Origin: DASRDZ01 sp035652335
GTDB taxonomy: Bacteria; Chloroflexota; Dormibacteria; Aeolococcales; Aeolococcaceae
Direction: 5' to 3'
Assembly: GCA_035652335.1 (NCBI GenBank)
Contig: DASRDZ010000003.1
Location: 1 to 64,000 of the forward strand
DNA: 64,000 bases
The translations under genes were made by a program, and so were the position numbers. How positions within the stretch are numbered: position 1 is the stretch's first letter; each line of letters begins with the position of its first letter. Below are positions 23,267 through 31,595 of the stretch, piece after piece. The notes beneath the pieces were generated by a model, which saw only the letters and a program-made list of their open reading frames with translations, was not told the DNA's origin and did no database searches.

Positions 23267-23475
23267 CGGACGCCGATCAGGGCGACGTCGAGCTGCAGCA
23301 GCAGCGTCCCCGCGCCGGTGAGGCCGACCCCGAAGACCAGGTGGGCCCAGCGGATCGGCTCCCGGTCCTGGCGGCGCCGCACCCGGCTCAGCAGGGTGAC
23401 GGCGACGATGCCGAGCCCGCCCGCGAGGAGGATCACCGCGGGGACCCCGATCAGGCTGCTGAGCAGGTCGTGCAT
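23263..23475 (-). CDS. small two-helix membrane protein (70 aa)
   Basis: Short ORF with two clear hydrophobic helices (SLIGVPAVILLAGGLGIVAVTLL and HLVFGVGLTGAGTLLLQLDVALI) separated by a charged loop RVRRRQDREPIRW. A TAnnnT box (TACGCT) lies 10 bases before the ATG on the minus strand, as in other apparently leaderless genes here, which supports it as a gene. Function unknown. It is divergent from rlmN and overlaps the TPR-like gene by 4 bp at the 3' end. Confidence 0.6.
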   Translation of the reverse strand: MHDLLSSLIGVPAVILLAGGLGIVAVTLLSRVRRRQDREPIRWAHLVFGVGLTGAGTLLLQLDVALIGVR

Positions 23476-23545
23476 GGCGGCCCGCAGCGTACGGCATCCC
23501 CCCGGCGCGGGGCCGCCGGGCGTCGGGCGCAGGGCGCCCCGTACC

Positions 23546-24655
23546 ATGGCGGCGGTCCCCATGCTCGCCCTCAGCACCGCCGACGACACCTCGCTCCGCG
23601 CCGTCCTCGCGCGCCTCGGCGCGCCGGCCTGGAGGGCGCGCCAGCTCCGCGCCGCCACCTGGCAGCCGCAGCCCGCCTCGTTCGACGACGTCCACCAGCT
23701 GCCCGCGCCCCTGCGCGCCGCGCTGGCGGAGGAGGTCGCCTTCTCCACGGTCGCCGTGGCCGGGGCCACCGAGGCCGACGGTGGGCGCACCGTCAAGCTC
23801 CTCTGCCGCCTGGACGACGGCCAGACGGTGGAGACCGTCGCCATGGAGTCCCCCGCCACCGACGCCGCCCGCCGCCGGGCCACGGTCTGCGTCAGCACCC
23901 AGGTGGGCTGCGCCGTCGGCTGTCCCTTCTGCGCCACCGGGCACATGGGCCTGCGCCGCAGCTGCACCGCCGCGGAGGTGGTCGACCAGGTGCGCGCGGC
24001 CTCGCGCGAGCTGCACGCGCGAGGCTTGGGCCCGGTGACGCACGTCGTCTACATGGGGATGGGCGAGCCATTGGCGGCGTACGAGGCCACCGTCGAGTCG
24101 CTGCGCACGCTCACCGAGGGCATGGGCATCAGCCCGCGCCGCATCACCGTGTCGACGAGCGGCGTGGTGCCCAACATCGACCGGCTTGCCGGCGAGGCGC
24201 TGCCGGTGACCCTCGCCGTCTCGCTGCACGCGGCCAGCGACGAGCTGCGCGACCGCCTGGTGCCGCTGAACCGCGCGCATCCCCTGCACGCGCTGACCGC
24301 CGCCGCCGAGCGCTACGTGCAGCGCAGCGGGCGGCGGCTCACCGTCGAGTGGTGCCTCATCGGCGGCGTCAACGACTCCCCGGAGCAGGCCGATGCGCTG
24401 CGCGCGCTGGCGCGACGATTGCGCGCACACGTCAACGTCATCCCCATGAACCACGTCGACGGCAGCCCCTGGGGGCCGCCCGACGCCGCCACCGCGCAGC
24501 GCTTCCTCGAGCGGCTGCGGGGCGTCCGCACCACCGTGCGCGACACCCGCGGCGGCGACGTCGACGCCGCCTGCGGCCAGCTCCGCGCCGGCCTGGAGCG
24601 CCGCCGCCTGCTCCGTCCCGACGGCACCCTCGCCCCCATGGGTGCGCGCGGTTGA
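23546..24655 (+). CDS. rlmN: dual-specificity 23S rRNA/tRNA adenine C2 methyltransferase RlmN
   Basis: Radical SAM enzyme that methylates A2503 of 23S rRNA and A37 of some tRNAs. The 4Fe-4S motif CxxxCxxC is in VGCAVGCPFCATGHMGLRR. The conserved second catalytic Cys lies near the end in RGGDVDAACGQLRAG. Other family blocks are VVYMGMGEPLAAYEA, ITVSTSGVVPNIDRLA, VSLHAASDELRDRLVPLNR, EWCLIGGVNDSPEQADAL and VNVIPMNHVDGSPW. 369 aa from ATG 23546; ATG 23561 is an equally possible start. Its stop overlaps the ribD TTG start, so riboflavin genes are translated in its wake. Confidence 0.93.
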   Translation: MAAVPMLALSTADDTSLRAVLARLGAPAWRARQLRAATWQPQPASFDDVHQLPAPLRAALAEEVAFSTVAVAGATEADGGRTVKLLCRLDDGQTVETVAMESPATDAARRRATVCVSTQVGCAVGCPFCATGHMGLRRSCTAAEVVDQVRAASRELHARGLGPVTHVVYMGMGEPLAAYEATVESLRTLTEGMGISPRRITVSTSGVVPNIDRLAGEALPVTLAVSLHAASDELRDRLVPLNRAHPLHALTAAAERYVQRSGRRLTVEWCLIGGVNDSPEQADALRALARRLRAHVNVIPMNHVDGSPWGPPDAATAQRFLERLRGVRTTVRDTRGGDVDAACGQLRAGLERRRLLRPDGTLAPMGARG

Positions 24656-25746
24656 CTCGCGACGAGGAGCTGATGGCGGAGGCGATCGGCCTTGCCGCAC
24701 AGGCGGATTACCACACGAGCCCCAATCCCATGGTGGGTGCGCTGGTGGTGCGCGACGGCAAGGTCGTCGCCCGCGGCTTCCACCGCCGGGCGGGGGAGGA
24801 CCACGCCGAGGTCGTCGCCCTGCGCGAGGCGGGCGAGGCGGCGCGCGGGGCCGAGCTCTACGTCACCCAGGAGCCGTGCTCGCACTACGGGCGCACCCCG
24901 CCCTGCACCGACGCGATCGTCGCCGCGGGGGTGAGGCGCGTCGTCGCCGGCATGCAGGACCCCAACCCCAAGGTGGACGGTCGCGGCCTCCAGGCGCTGC
25001 GCAACGCCGGCATCGCCGTCACCTCCGGAGTTCTGGCCGATCGTGTCCGCAAGCTGAACGAGTTCTTCGTCAAGCACGTCACCACCGGCCTGCCCTTCGT
25101 CACCGCCAAGTTCGCCATGTCGCTGGACGGGCGCATCGCCACCCACGGCGGCGAGTCGAAGTGGATCACCTCGGAGCAGGCGCGCGAGGAGGTGCACCGG
25201 CTGCGCCACGCCCACGACGCCATCCTGGTCGGCGCCAACACGGTGCTGCGCGACGACCCCAACCTGACCACCCGCCTGCCCGGGGGCGAGGGCAGGTCGC
25301 CGCTCCGCGTCGTCGTCGACAGCCGGCTGCGCGTGCCCCACGACGCGCGCATCTTCAGCCAGGAGGCGGGGAGCGTGCTGATCGCCACCAGCGACCGCTC
25401 CCGGGGCGACCGGCTTCGCGAGTTCGAGCAGCGCGGCGTGCCGGTGGTGGTGCTGCCCTCGGCGGAGGGGCGCGTCGGCCTGCTCGACCTGCTCCGGCAC
25501 CTCGGCGCGGAGCAGCGCATCAGCCTGCTCATCGAGGGCGGCTCCTCGATGCACGGCTCCGCCTTCGACCAGCACCTGGTCGACCGCGTGGTCGCCTTCA
25601 TCGCGCCGCGCATCATCGGCGGCGTCGAGGCCCCGGCCGCCGTCGGCGGGCACGGTGTGGACCACCTGGTCGACGCCCGCTCGCTGCGCGACGTGGAGGT
25701 CCGCCGCCTGGGCCCGGATATCATGGTCAGCGGGTACACGGGCTGA
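24652..25746 (+). CDS. ribD: bifunctional diaminohydroxyphosphoribosylaminopyrimidine deaminase / 5-amino-6-(5-phosphoribosylamino)uracil reductase
   Basis: Catalyses the second and third steps of riboflavin synthesis. The N-terminal cytidine-deaminase-like domain (1-145) has the zinc site HAEVVALREAG and PCSHYGRTPPCTDAIVAAG. The C-terminal reductase domain has FVTAKFAMSLDGRIATHGGESKWITSEQAR, DAILVGANTVLRDDPNLTTR and LIEGGSSMHGSAF. 364 aa. The TTG at 24652 overlaps the rlmN stop (TTGA) and gives the expected N-terminus TRDEELMAEAIGLA; ATG 24673 is the alternative. First of four contiguous rib genes. Confidence 0.94.
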   Translation: MTRDEELMAEAIGLAAQADYHTSPNPMVGALVVRDGKVVARGFHRRAGEDHAEVVALREAGEAARGAELYVTQEPCSHYGRTPPCTDAIVAAGVRRVVAGMQDPNPKVDGRGLQALRNAGIAVTSGVLADRVRKLNEFFVKHVTTGLPFVTAKFAMSLDGRIATHGGESKWITSEQAREEVHRLRHAHDAILVGANTVLRDDPNLTTRLPGGEGRSPLRVVVDSRLRVPHDARIFSQEAGSVLIATSDRSRGDRLREFEQRGVPVVVLPSAEGRVGLLDLLRHLGAEQRISLLIEGGSSMHGSAFDQHLVDRVVAFIAPRIIGGVEAPAAVGGHGVDHLVDARSLRDVEVRRLGPDIMVSGYTG

Positions 25747-26375
25747 TGTTCAGTGGAATCGTCGAAGAGCTGGGGGTGGTGGCCCGCAACGCGATCGAGG
25801 CGGACGGTCGGCTGCACGTCGCCGCGCGCGAGGTGCTGCGCGACGTCGCCGTCGGCGACAGCATCGCGGTGAACGGCTGCTGCCTCACCGTCGTCGAGGC
25901 GACGGAGGGGGGCTTCGTGGCGGACGTGATGCCCGAGACCGCGCGGCGCACCAACCTCGGCCGGCTGCAGCCGGGCGACGCCGTCAACCTGGAGGCCGCC
26001 CTGCGCATGGGCGACCGCATCGGCGGCCACCTGGTGAGCGGCCACGTCGACGCCGTCGGCACCGTGGCCGCCACGGAGCGGGAGGACAACGCGGTGGTGG
26101 TGCGCATCGACGCGCCACAGGACCTGCTGCGCTACGTCGTCGAGAAGGGCTGCATCACCGTCGACGGCATCAGCCTCACCGTCGTCGAGGCCATGCCGTC
26201 GTGGTTCAGCGTCTCCCTGATCCCGCACACTCTGGCAGCAACCCGCGCCGGAGAGTGGCGCCCCGGCACGCAGGTCAACCTGGAGGCCGACCTCGTCGCC
26301 AAGTACGTCGAGAAGGGCCTCGCCCCGTACGCAGCGCCGCCGCCGCCGGCCGCGCGCCAGGAGGGAGTCCGGTGA
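25746..26375 (+). CDS. ribE: riboflavin synthase alpha chain
   Basis: Trimeric enzyme that dismutates two 6,7-dimethyl-8-ribityllumazines to riboflavin. The 209-aa protein shows the two homologous beta-barrel halves. Half one is MFSGIVEELGVV, GDSIAVNGCCLTVVEA and ETARRTNLGRLQPGDAVNLEAALRMGDRIGGHLVSGHVDAVG. Half two is VEKGCITVDGISLTVVEA, SVSLIPHTLAATRAG and VNLEADLVAKYVEK. Catalytic Ser/Cys/His positions are conserved in VSGHVD and NGCCL. TGATG overlap with ribD and GTGA overlap with ribBA. Confidence 0.95.
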   Translation: MFSGIVEELGVVARNAIEADGRLHVAAREVLRDVAVGDSIAVNGCCLTVVEATEGGFVADVMPETARRTNLGRLQPGDAVNLEAALRMGDRIGGHLVSGHVDAVGTVAATEREDNAVVVRIDAPQDLLRYVVEKGCITVDGISLTVVEAMPSWFSVSLIPHTLAATRAGEWRPGTQVNLEADLVAKYVEKGLAPYAAPPPPAARQEGVR

Positions 26376-27595
26376 CGCTCTGCAAGGTGGAGGACGCTGT
26401 CGCCGACATCCGCGACGGCAGGTTCGTGATCATCGTCGACGACGAGGACCGCGAGAACGAGGGCGACCTGGCCATCGCCGCCGACCGCATCACCCCCGAG
26501 GCGGTCAACTTCATGGCCACCCACGCGCGCGGGCTGATCTGCGTCGCCACCGAGGGCTGGCGGCTCGACGAGCTGGGGCTCACCGCCATGGTCGACGAGA
26601 ACACCTCGCAGTTCGGCACCGCCTTCACCGTGAGCGTCGACGCGGTGGGCCGCGGCGTCACCACCGGCATCAGCGCCTTCGACCGGGCCACCACCGTGAA
26701 GCTGCTCACCGACGAGCACGCGCGCCCCGCCGACTTCGCCAAGCCCGGCCACACCTTTCCCCTCCGCGCGCGGCGCGGCGGGGTGCTGGAGCGAGCCGGG
26801 CAGACCGAGGCGATCGTCGACCTCTGCAAGGCGGCCGGCCGCTATCCCGCCGGGGTGATCTGCGAGATCATGCGCGAGGACGGCAGCATGGCGCGGCGCG
26901 ACGACCTCGACGTCTTCGCCGCCGAGCACGGGCTGAAGATCGTCGCCATCAACGACCTGATCGCCTACCGCCGCCGCACCGAGCGGCTTGTCCTGCACGG
27001 CGCCGTCACCGAGATCCCCACGCCGTGGGGCGTGTTCGCGGCGCACGGCTTCGAGGACGTCATCACCCACGCCACCCACGTGGCGCTGGCGCTGGGCAGC
27101 GTCGACGACGGCGAGCCGGTGCTGGTGCGCGTGCACAGCGAGTGCCTCACCGGCGACGTCTTCGGCTCGCAGCGCTGCGACTGCCAGGCGCAGCTGCACA
27201 AGGCCCTGCAGATCATCGGCGAGGAGGGGCGCGGCGTCCTCGTCTACCTGCGCCAGGAGGGCCGCGGCATCGGCCTGCTCGACAAGCTGCGCGCCTACGC
27301 CCTGCAGGACGAGGGCCTCGACACCGTGCAGGCCAACCAGCACCTCGGCCTGCCCGTCGACAAGCGCGACTACGGCATCGGCACCCAGATCCTCGCCGAC
27401 CTCGGCGTCACCCGCGCCCGCATCCTCACCAACAACCCGCGGAAATGGCACGGATTGGCCGGATACGGGATGGAGGTCGTGGAACAGCTTCCCCTCGTCA
27501 TCCCGCCGACGCGGTATAACGAGCGGTACCTGCGCGCCAAGCGCGACAAGATGGGGCACCTCCTCGGTGCCCTCGACGACACCACACCACCATGA
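26372..27595 (+). CDS. ribBA: bifunctional 3,4-dihydroxy-2-butanone-4-phosphate synthase / GTP cyclohydrolase II, with a substituted DHBPS metal ligand
   Basis: 407 aa. The N-terminal DHBP synthase domain (1-200) has DDEDRENEGDLAIAAD, TAFTVSVDA, TTGISAFDRATT, KPGHTFPLRA and ICEIMREDG. At the position of the Mg-binding His of the family motif GHTEA the sequence reads AGQTEAIVDL: Gln144, codon CAG at 26801. The GTP cyclohydrolase II domain (205-395) is complete: zinc Cys in HSECLTGDVFGSQRCDCQ, EEGRGVLVYLRQEGRGIGL and TNNPRKWHGLAGYG. The cyclohydrolase half should work; activity of the RibB half is uncertain. GTG start overlaps the ribE stop; ATGA overlap with ribH. Confidence 0.93.
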   Translation: MTLCKVEDAVADIRDGRFVIIVDDEDRENEGDLAIAADRITPEAVNFMATHARGLICVATEGWRLDELGLTAMVDENTSQFGTAFTVSVDAVGRGVTTGISAFDRATTVKLLTDEHARPADFAKPGHTFPLRARRGGVLERAGQTEAIVDLCKAAGRYPAGVICEIMREDGSMARRDDLDVFAAEHGLKIVAINDLIAYRRRTERLVLHGAVTEIPTPWGVFAAHGFEDVITHATHVALALGSVDDGEPVLVRVHSECLTGDVFGSQRCDCQAQLHKALQIIGEEGRGVLVYLRQEGRGIGLLDKLRAYALQDEGLDTVQANQHLGLPVDKRDYGIGTQILADLGVTRARILTNNPRKWHGLAGYGMEVVEQLPLVIPPTRYNERYLRAKRDKMGHLLGALDDTTPP

Positions 27596-28095
27596 ACACC
27601 CACTCCGGACGGCTCGACGCGACGGGGATGCGCCTCGGCATCGTGGTCGCGCGCTTCAACGACTTCGTCGCCCAGCGCCTCCTCGACGGCGCCGTCGACA
27701 CCCTGGTCCGCCACGGCGCGGACGAGGACGACCTCACCGTCGTCTGGGTGCCGGGCTCCTTCGAGATCCCCATGGCCGCGCAGGAGCTGGCCACCGGTGG
27801 GCGGGTCGACGCCGTCGTCTGCCTCGGCGTGGTCGTCCGCGGCGAGACGCCCCACTTCGACTTCGTCGCCGGCGAGGCGGCCAAGGGGGTGGGGGCGGTG
27901 GGGCTGCAGACGCGGGTGCCGGTGAGCTTCGGGGTGGTCACCACCGAGACCATGGAGCAGGCCATCGACCGCGCCGGCGGCAAGCACGGCAACAAGGGGG
28001 CGGACGCGGCCCTGGCCGCCGTCGAGATGGTCTCCCTGCTGCGCGCGCTGCGCGCCGAGCAGGGCGGGGCGGTGCGGCGGGTCAGCGGGGGCTGA
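27592..28095 (+). CDS. ribH: 6,7-dimethyl-8-ribityllumazine synthase
   Basis: Penultimate riboflavin enzyme that forms 60-mer or pentameric shells. 167 aa. Family blocks are GIVVARFNDFVAQRLLDGAVDTLVRHGA, VVWVPGSFEIPMAAQELA (phosphate/substrate site), DAVVCLGVVVRGETPHFDFVAGEAAKGV (catalytic His in the GETPHFD loop) and PVSFGVVTTETMEQAIDRAGGKHGNKGADAA. Overlaps the ribBA stop (ATGA). Its 3' end overlaps the convergent BtuF-like gene by 14 bp, leaving no room for an intrinsic terminator. Confidence 0.96.
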   Translation: MNTHSGRLDATGMRLGIVVARFNDFVAQRLLDGAVDTLVRHGADEDDLTVVWVPGSFEIPMAAQELATGGRVDAVVCLGVVVRGETPHFDFVAGEAAKGVGAVGLQTRVPVSFGVVTTETMEQAIDRAGGKHGNKGADAALAAVEMVSLLRALRAEQGGAVRRVSGG

Positions 28096-29014
28096 TCGCG
28101 CTCCCCAGCGGGACCCAGGCGGCGCCACCCGGCAGCGGCCCTCCCGGCGCGGCGCGGAGGATCGCCGCCAGCAGCTCCAGCCCGTCGACGATGCGCGGGC
28201 CAGGCCGGTTGAAGTAGCTCGACCCGTCGACGGCGGCGACCCGGCCGCTCACGGCGCAGGGCAGGCGCTCGAAGCCGGGGCGACCGGTGACCTCCCCGGC
28301 GCACTCGAGCGAACGCGCCAGGCCGTAGCCGCAGGGCATCAGCACCATGACGTCGGGCGCCGCCCGGGCCACGTCCTCCCAGGCCACCTCCTGGGAGCGC
28401 TCGCCCTCGGCGCCGAGCACGTCGTCGCCGCCGGCCAGGCGGACCATCTCGGGCACCCAGTGGCCCCCTGCCATGAGGGGATCGGTCCACTCGACGCAGG
28501 CCACCGCCGGGCGGCCACCGGCGACGGGATGGAGCGCGCTCACCGCGGTGATCCGCCGCTGCATCTCGGCCGTGAGGGACTCGGCGCCCCGCTCGTGGCC
28601 GGTGGCCCGGCCGAGCACGAGCGCGGTCTCCATGATGTCGTCGAGGGACTCCGGCTCCAGGGAGAGGATGGGGACCTCCCCGGGCAGCTCCCGCACCGCC
28701 CTCTCCACCTGCCTGTAGGAGACGGCGCAGACCTCGCACAGCTCCTGGGTGACGATGAGGTCGGGCTCCAGCTCGGCCAGCCGGGCGGCGTCGAGGGTGT
28801 AGATCCCCGAGCCCGCGTGGACGGCGCCGCGGATGTGGCGGTCGATCTCGCCGGAGCCGGCGCCCTCGTGGTCGAAGACCGACGCCGTCAGGCGGGGGAG
28901 GCCCGCCACCTCGGGCGGCCAGTCGCACTCGTGGGTGACCCCGACCACCTCGGGGCCCGCGCCGATGGAGAAGAGGAGCTCCGTCGCGCTGGGCAGCAGG
29001 GAGGCGATGCGCAT
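28082..29014 (-). CDS. cobalamin/heme-type periplasmic-binding fold protein (BtuF-like), without signal peptide
   Basis: 310 aa with the two-lobed helical-backbone binding fold: MRIASLLPSATELLFSIGAGPEVVGVTHECDWPPE, DLIVTQELCEVCAVSYRQVERAV, ACVEWTDPLMAGGHWVPEMVRLAGG and WEDVARAAPDVMVLMPCGYGLARS. Family members bind vitamin B12 or related corrinoids. The absence of a signal peptide or lipobox suggests a cytoplasmic role; no ABC transporter genes are adjacent. The ATG at 29014 is chosen because a CAGAAT -10-like box lies seven bases upstream and the family begins at MRIxSLLPSATE. Confidence 0.8.
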   Translation of the reverse strand: MRIASLLPSATELLFSIGAGPEVVGVTHECDWPPEVAGLPRLTASVFDHEGAGSGEIDRHIRGAVHAGSGIYTLDAARLAELEPDLIVTQELCEVCAVSYRQVERAVRELPGEVPILSLEPESLDDIMETALVLGRATGHERGAESLTAEMQRRITAVSALHPVAGGRPAVACVEWTDPLMAGGHWVPEMVRLAGGDDVLGAEGERSQEVAWEDVARAAPDVMVLMPCGYGLARSLECAGEVTGRPGFERLPCAVSGRVAAVDGSSYFNRPGPRIVDGLELLAAILRAAPGGPLPGGAAWVPLGSAISPR

Positions 29015-29054
29015 CGGGACCATTCTGCCGCCGTGGGTGCCCCGCGGACGCGCC

Positions 29055-29240
29055 TCAGCGGACCTTGCTGAGCGTCCTGATGCACCGGGTGCAGAGCTTC
29101 GCCCGCACCGGCCGCCCCGCCTTCATCACCGTCGCGACCTGCAGATTCGGCATGAACCGCCGGTTCGTCCGCACCTTCGAGTGACTCACGTTGTGGCCGG
29201 TCATCGGCCCCTTCCCGCAGCTCTCGCAGCGCTTTGCCAT
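29055..29240 (-). CDS. rpmB: 50S ribosomal protein bL28, zinc-binding form
   Basis: 61-aa large-subunit protein. It begins MAKRCESCGKGPMTGHNVSHSKVRTNRRF and ends KLCTRCIRTLSKVR; the two CxxC pairs mark the C+ zinc form. The ATG at 29240 follows an AGGA Shine-Dalgarno; longer upstream reading is not conserved. It is divergent from asp23 and fakA, the same gene order seen in many Firmicutes and Actinobacteria. Confidence 0.95.
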   Translation of the reverse strand: MAKRCESCGKGPMTGHNVSHSKVRTNRRFMPNLQVATVMKAGRPVRAKLCTRCIRTLSKVR

Positions 29241-29311
29241 GGTGGTCCTGAGGTCTCCGTCGGTGGGTCGGCGCCTGGTGGGACGGGGAGCCCACGGCGC
29301 GACATGCGTAC

Positions 29312-29317
29312 TAGAAT
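29312..29317 (+). promoter_or_regulatory. -10 box (TAGAAT) of the asp23-fakA-degV unit
   Basis: TAGAAT on the plus strand about 97 bases before the asp23 ATG. It is identical to the tRNA-Leu, rpsB and R/G-rich ORF boxes. It lies in the 173-bp divergent region shared with rpmB; no clear -35 hexamer. Confidence 0.4.
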
Positions 29318-29413
29318 GGCGCCTCCCGACCACGCGCACGAGCGCACGGCGGAGCAGGTCCGCGCCGGGGCGTGAGGATAACACACGGCCCGGCGGCGGC
29401 TTATGTGGAGACG

Positions 29414-29809
29414 ATGCCCACCAAGGTCAAGGCGCCCGGCGCCCTCGCCCGCACCGCGTCTCTCGGCCGGATCGAGGTCTCGCCTCGGGTGGTGGCCTCC
29501 ATCGCCGGCCATGCGGCCAACGAGTCGTACGGCATCGTCGGCATGGCGGCGCGCGGCCTGCGCGACGGCATCGCCGAGCGGCTCAACCGCGACAACCTGC
29601 ACCGCGGCGTGTCGATCGAGATCCGCGAGGGCGGCATCCTCATCGAGCTCTACGTCATCGCGCAGTACGGCACGCGCATCAGCGAGGTGGCCCACAACCT
29701 GATGAGCGCGGTGAAGTACGCGGTGGAGAAGACGCTGGGGCTGCCGGTGCTGTCGGTCAACGTCAACGTCCAGGGCATCCACCTCGAGGGCGAGGGTGCC
29801 AAGCGCTGA
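29414..29809 (+). CDS. Asp23/Gls24 family envelope stress protein
   Basis: 131-aa Asp23 (DUF322) protein. Core pattern is LGRIEVSPRVVASIAGHAANESYGIVGMA, GVSIEIREGGILIELYVIAQYGTRISEVAHNLMSAVKYAVEK and VLSVNVNVQGIHLEG. Members are membrane-associated or cytosolic scaffold proteins, typically encoded just upstream of fakA (yloU-yloV). ATG 29414 chosen with GGAG five bases upstream; GTG 29372 is an alternative. Overlaps fakA by 14 bp. Confidence 0.9.
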   Translation: MPTKVKAPGALARTASLGRIEVSPRVVASIAGHAANESYGIVGMAARGLRDGIAERLNRDNLHRGVSIEIREGGILIELYVIAQYGTRISEVAHNLMSAVKYAVEKTLGLPVLSVNVNVQGIHLEGEGAKR

Positions 29810-31595
29810 CCCGGGCGCGCCGCGCCTGACCCTCGCCGCCGACCGCCCGCCGCTCACCGAGGTGGGTGGACGGCACATCGCCTACGGGCTGCGCACCGCA
29901 CTCTCCTGGCTGCAGGCCAACCAGGAGGTCATCAACGACCTCAACGTCTTCCCGGTGCCCGACGGGGACACCGGCAGCAACATGTACCTGACGCTGCGGT
30001 CAGCAGTCGAGGACGCGCAGAAGACCGCCGACTCGCAGTCGGCCGGAGCGGTGATGCAGGCGGCGGCGCACGGCTCGCTGATGGGCGCGCGCGGCAACAG
30101 CGGAGTCATCCTCTCGCAGATCCTGCGCGGCTTCGCCCAGGGCGTGGCGGGCCGGGCGCGCGTCGACGCCGCCGGTGTGGCGGGCGCACTGCAGGAGGCG
30201 TCGGCCGTCGCCTACAAGGCGGTGATGAAGCCGACCGAGGGGACCATCCTCACCGTGGTGCGCGAAGCCGCCGCCGCGGCGAGGGAGGCCGCCGACGGCG
30301 GCGGTGACATCCGCGCCGTGCTCGACGCCTCGGTTCGTGAGGCGCACGCCGCGGTCGAGCGCACCCCCGACCTGCTCGCCGTCCTGCGCGACGCGGGCGT
30401 CGTCGACGCCGGCGGCTTCGGCTTCGCCATCATCCTGGAGGGGTTCGCGCGAGCGCTGGCCGAGGCGGGTGGCGACGTCCCCGACGACTCCACGCCGCTG
30501 CAGGCGCCGCGCCGCGTCGGCGAGCCCGTGGTGCGCACGCCGGGCGTCAGCGGCGCGGAGGTCAGCGGTGCACCGGTGGAGGGACGTCGCGGCGCCGCCG
30601 CGGTGGCCGCCAAGGACGAGGGATGGGGCTACTGCACCGAGTTCCTGGTGCACGGTCCCGGCCTCGACTTCGAGAAGGTGCGCGAGGAGCTGGCGACCCT
30701 CGGCGAGTCCTCGCTGGTGGTCGGCGACGCCGAGCTGGTGCGGGTGCACATCCACACCCACGACCCCGCGGGGCTGATCGCCGCGGCCGCGCAGCGGGGG
30801 CGGCTCTCCAAGCTGAAGGTCGAAGACATGTCGGCACAGCATCACGAGGTGCTGGAGCGTGCCTCCGCCTCGGAGTCGGCCACCGGCGTGGCCGCCGGGA
30901 GCGCCCTGGCGACGCCGCGCACGATTGCAGCTCCGCGCAAGCCGCTCGGGGTCGTCTCAGTGGCGCCGGGGGCGGGCTTCCGCGAGATCCTCGAAGGGCT
31001 CGGCGTCGATCGCGTCGTGGAGGGCGGCCAGACCATGAACCCCTCCATCGAGGACCTGCTCAACGCGGTGCGGGAGAGCAACGCCGACGAGGTCATCCTC
31101 CTGCCCAACAACAAGAACGTCATCCTCACCGCCCAGCAGGTCGACCAGCTCGCCGACGGCACCGACGTCCACGTGGTGCCGACGCGCAACCTGCCCCAGG
31201 GCATCAGCGCCATGCTCTCGCTCGACCCCACGGCCGGCGCGGCGAGCAACTGCGAGCGCATGGAGGAGGCGATGCAGGCGGTGCACTCGCTGGAGGTGAC
31301 CCGCGCCGTGCGCGACAGCACCGCGGACGGCAAGGAGATCAAGACGGGTGACGCGATCGCCATCCTCGACGGGCGCATCACCGCCGTCGGTGCCGAGGAG
31401 CTGGCGGTGATCGACGAGGTGCTGTCCGGGCTCGACTTCACGCCCGAGCTGGTCACCGTGTACGCCGGCGAGGGGATCACCGACTCCGACGGAGACGCCC
31501 TGGTGGCCGCGCTGCGCGAGAAGCACGGCGGCGTCGAGTTCGAGCTCCACCGCGGCGGCCAGGAGCACTACCCGTACATCCTCTCGCTGGAGTGA
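29796..31595 (+). CDS. fakA: fatty acid kinase catalytic subunit FakA (DAK2/YloV)
   Basis: Phosphorylates fatty acids held by a FakB protein, feeding phospholipid synthesis. 599 aa. The N-terminal DhaL/DAK2 domain (25-215) has NVFPVPDGDTGSNMYLTL, with the Mg-binding Asp residues, and HGSLMGARGNSGVILSQILRGF. The middle domain has WGYCTEFLVHGPGLDFEKVREEL and VRVHIHTHDPAGLI. The C-terminal FakB-like domain has VDRVVEGGQTMNPSIEDLL, ILLPNNKNVILTAQQVDQL and VVPTRNLPQGISAML. The start is a GTG overlapping asp23. The next gene encodes the partner DegV protein. Confidence 0.93.
   Translation: MPSADPGAPRLTLAADRPPLTEVGGRHIAYGLRTALSWLQANQEVINDLNVFPVPDGDTGSNMYLTLRSAVEDAQKTADSQSAGAVMQAAAHGSLMGARGNSGVILSQILRGFAQGVAGRARVDAAGVAGALQEASAVAYKAVMKPTEGTILTVVREAAAAAREAADGGGDIRAVLDASVREAHAAVERTPDLLAVLRDAGVVDAGGFGFAIILEGFARALAEAGGDVPDDSTPLQAPRRVGEPVVRTPGVSGAEVSGAPVEGRRGAAAVAAKDEGWGYCTEFLVHGPGLDFEKVREELATLGESSLVVGDAELVRVHIHTHDPAGLIAAAAQRGRLSKLKVEDMSAQHHEVLERASASESATGVAAGSALATPRTIAAPRKPLGVVSVAPGAGFREILEGLGVDRVVEGGQTMNPSIEDLLNAVRESNADEVILLPNNKNVILTAQQVDQLADGTDVHVVPTRNLPQGISAMLSLDPTAGAASNCERMEEAMQAVHSLEVTRAVRDSTADGKEIKTGDAIAILDGRITAVGAEELAVIDEVLSGLDFTPELVTVYAGEGITDSDGDALVAALREKHGGVEFELHRGGQEHYPYILSLE

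Noticed and set aside
24600..24660. FMN riboswitch before ribD
   Set aside because: ribD overlaps rlmN by the stop/start codons and no conserved RFN bases are present.
21074..24700. A 1208-codon minus-strand open frame
   Set aside because: It runs antisense to SDR, folE, the TPR-like gene and rlmN, all clearly coding on the plus strand; the translation is Arg/Gly/Ala/His noise from GC-rich codons with no domain.
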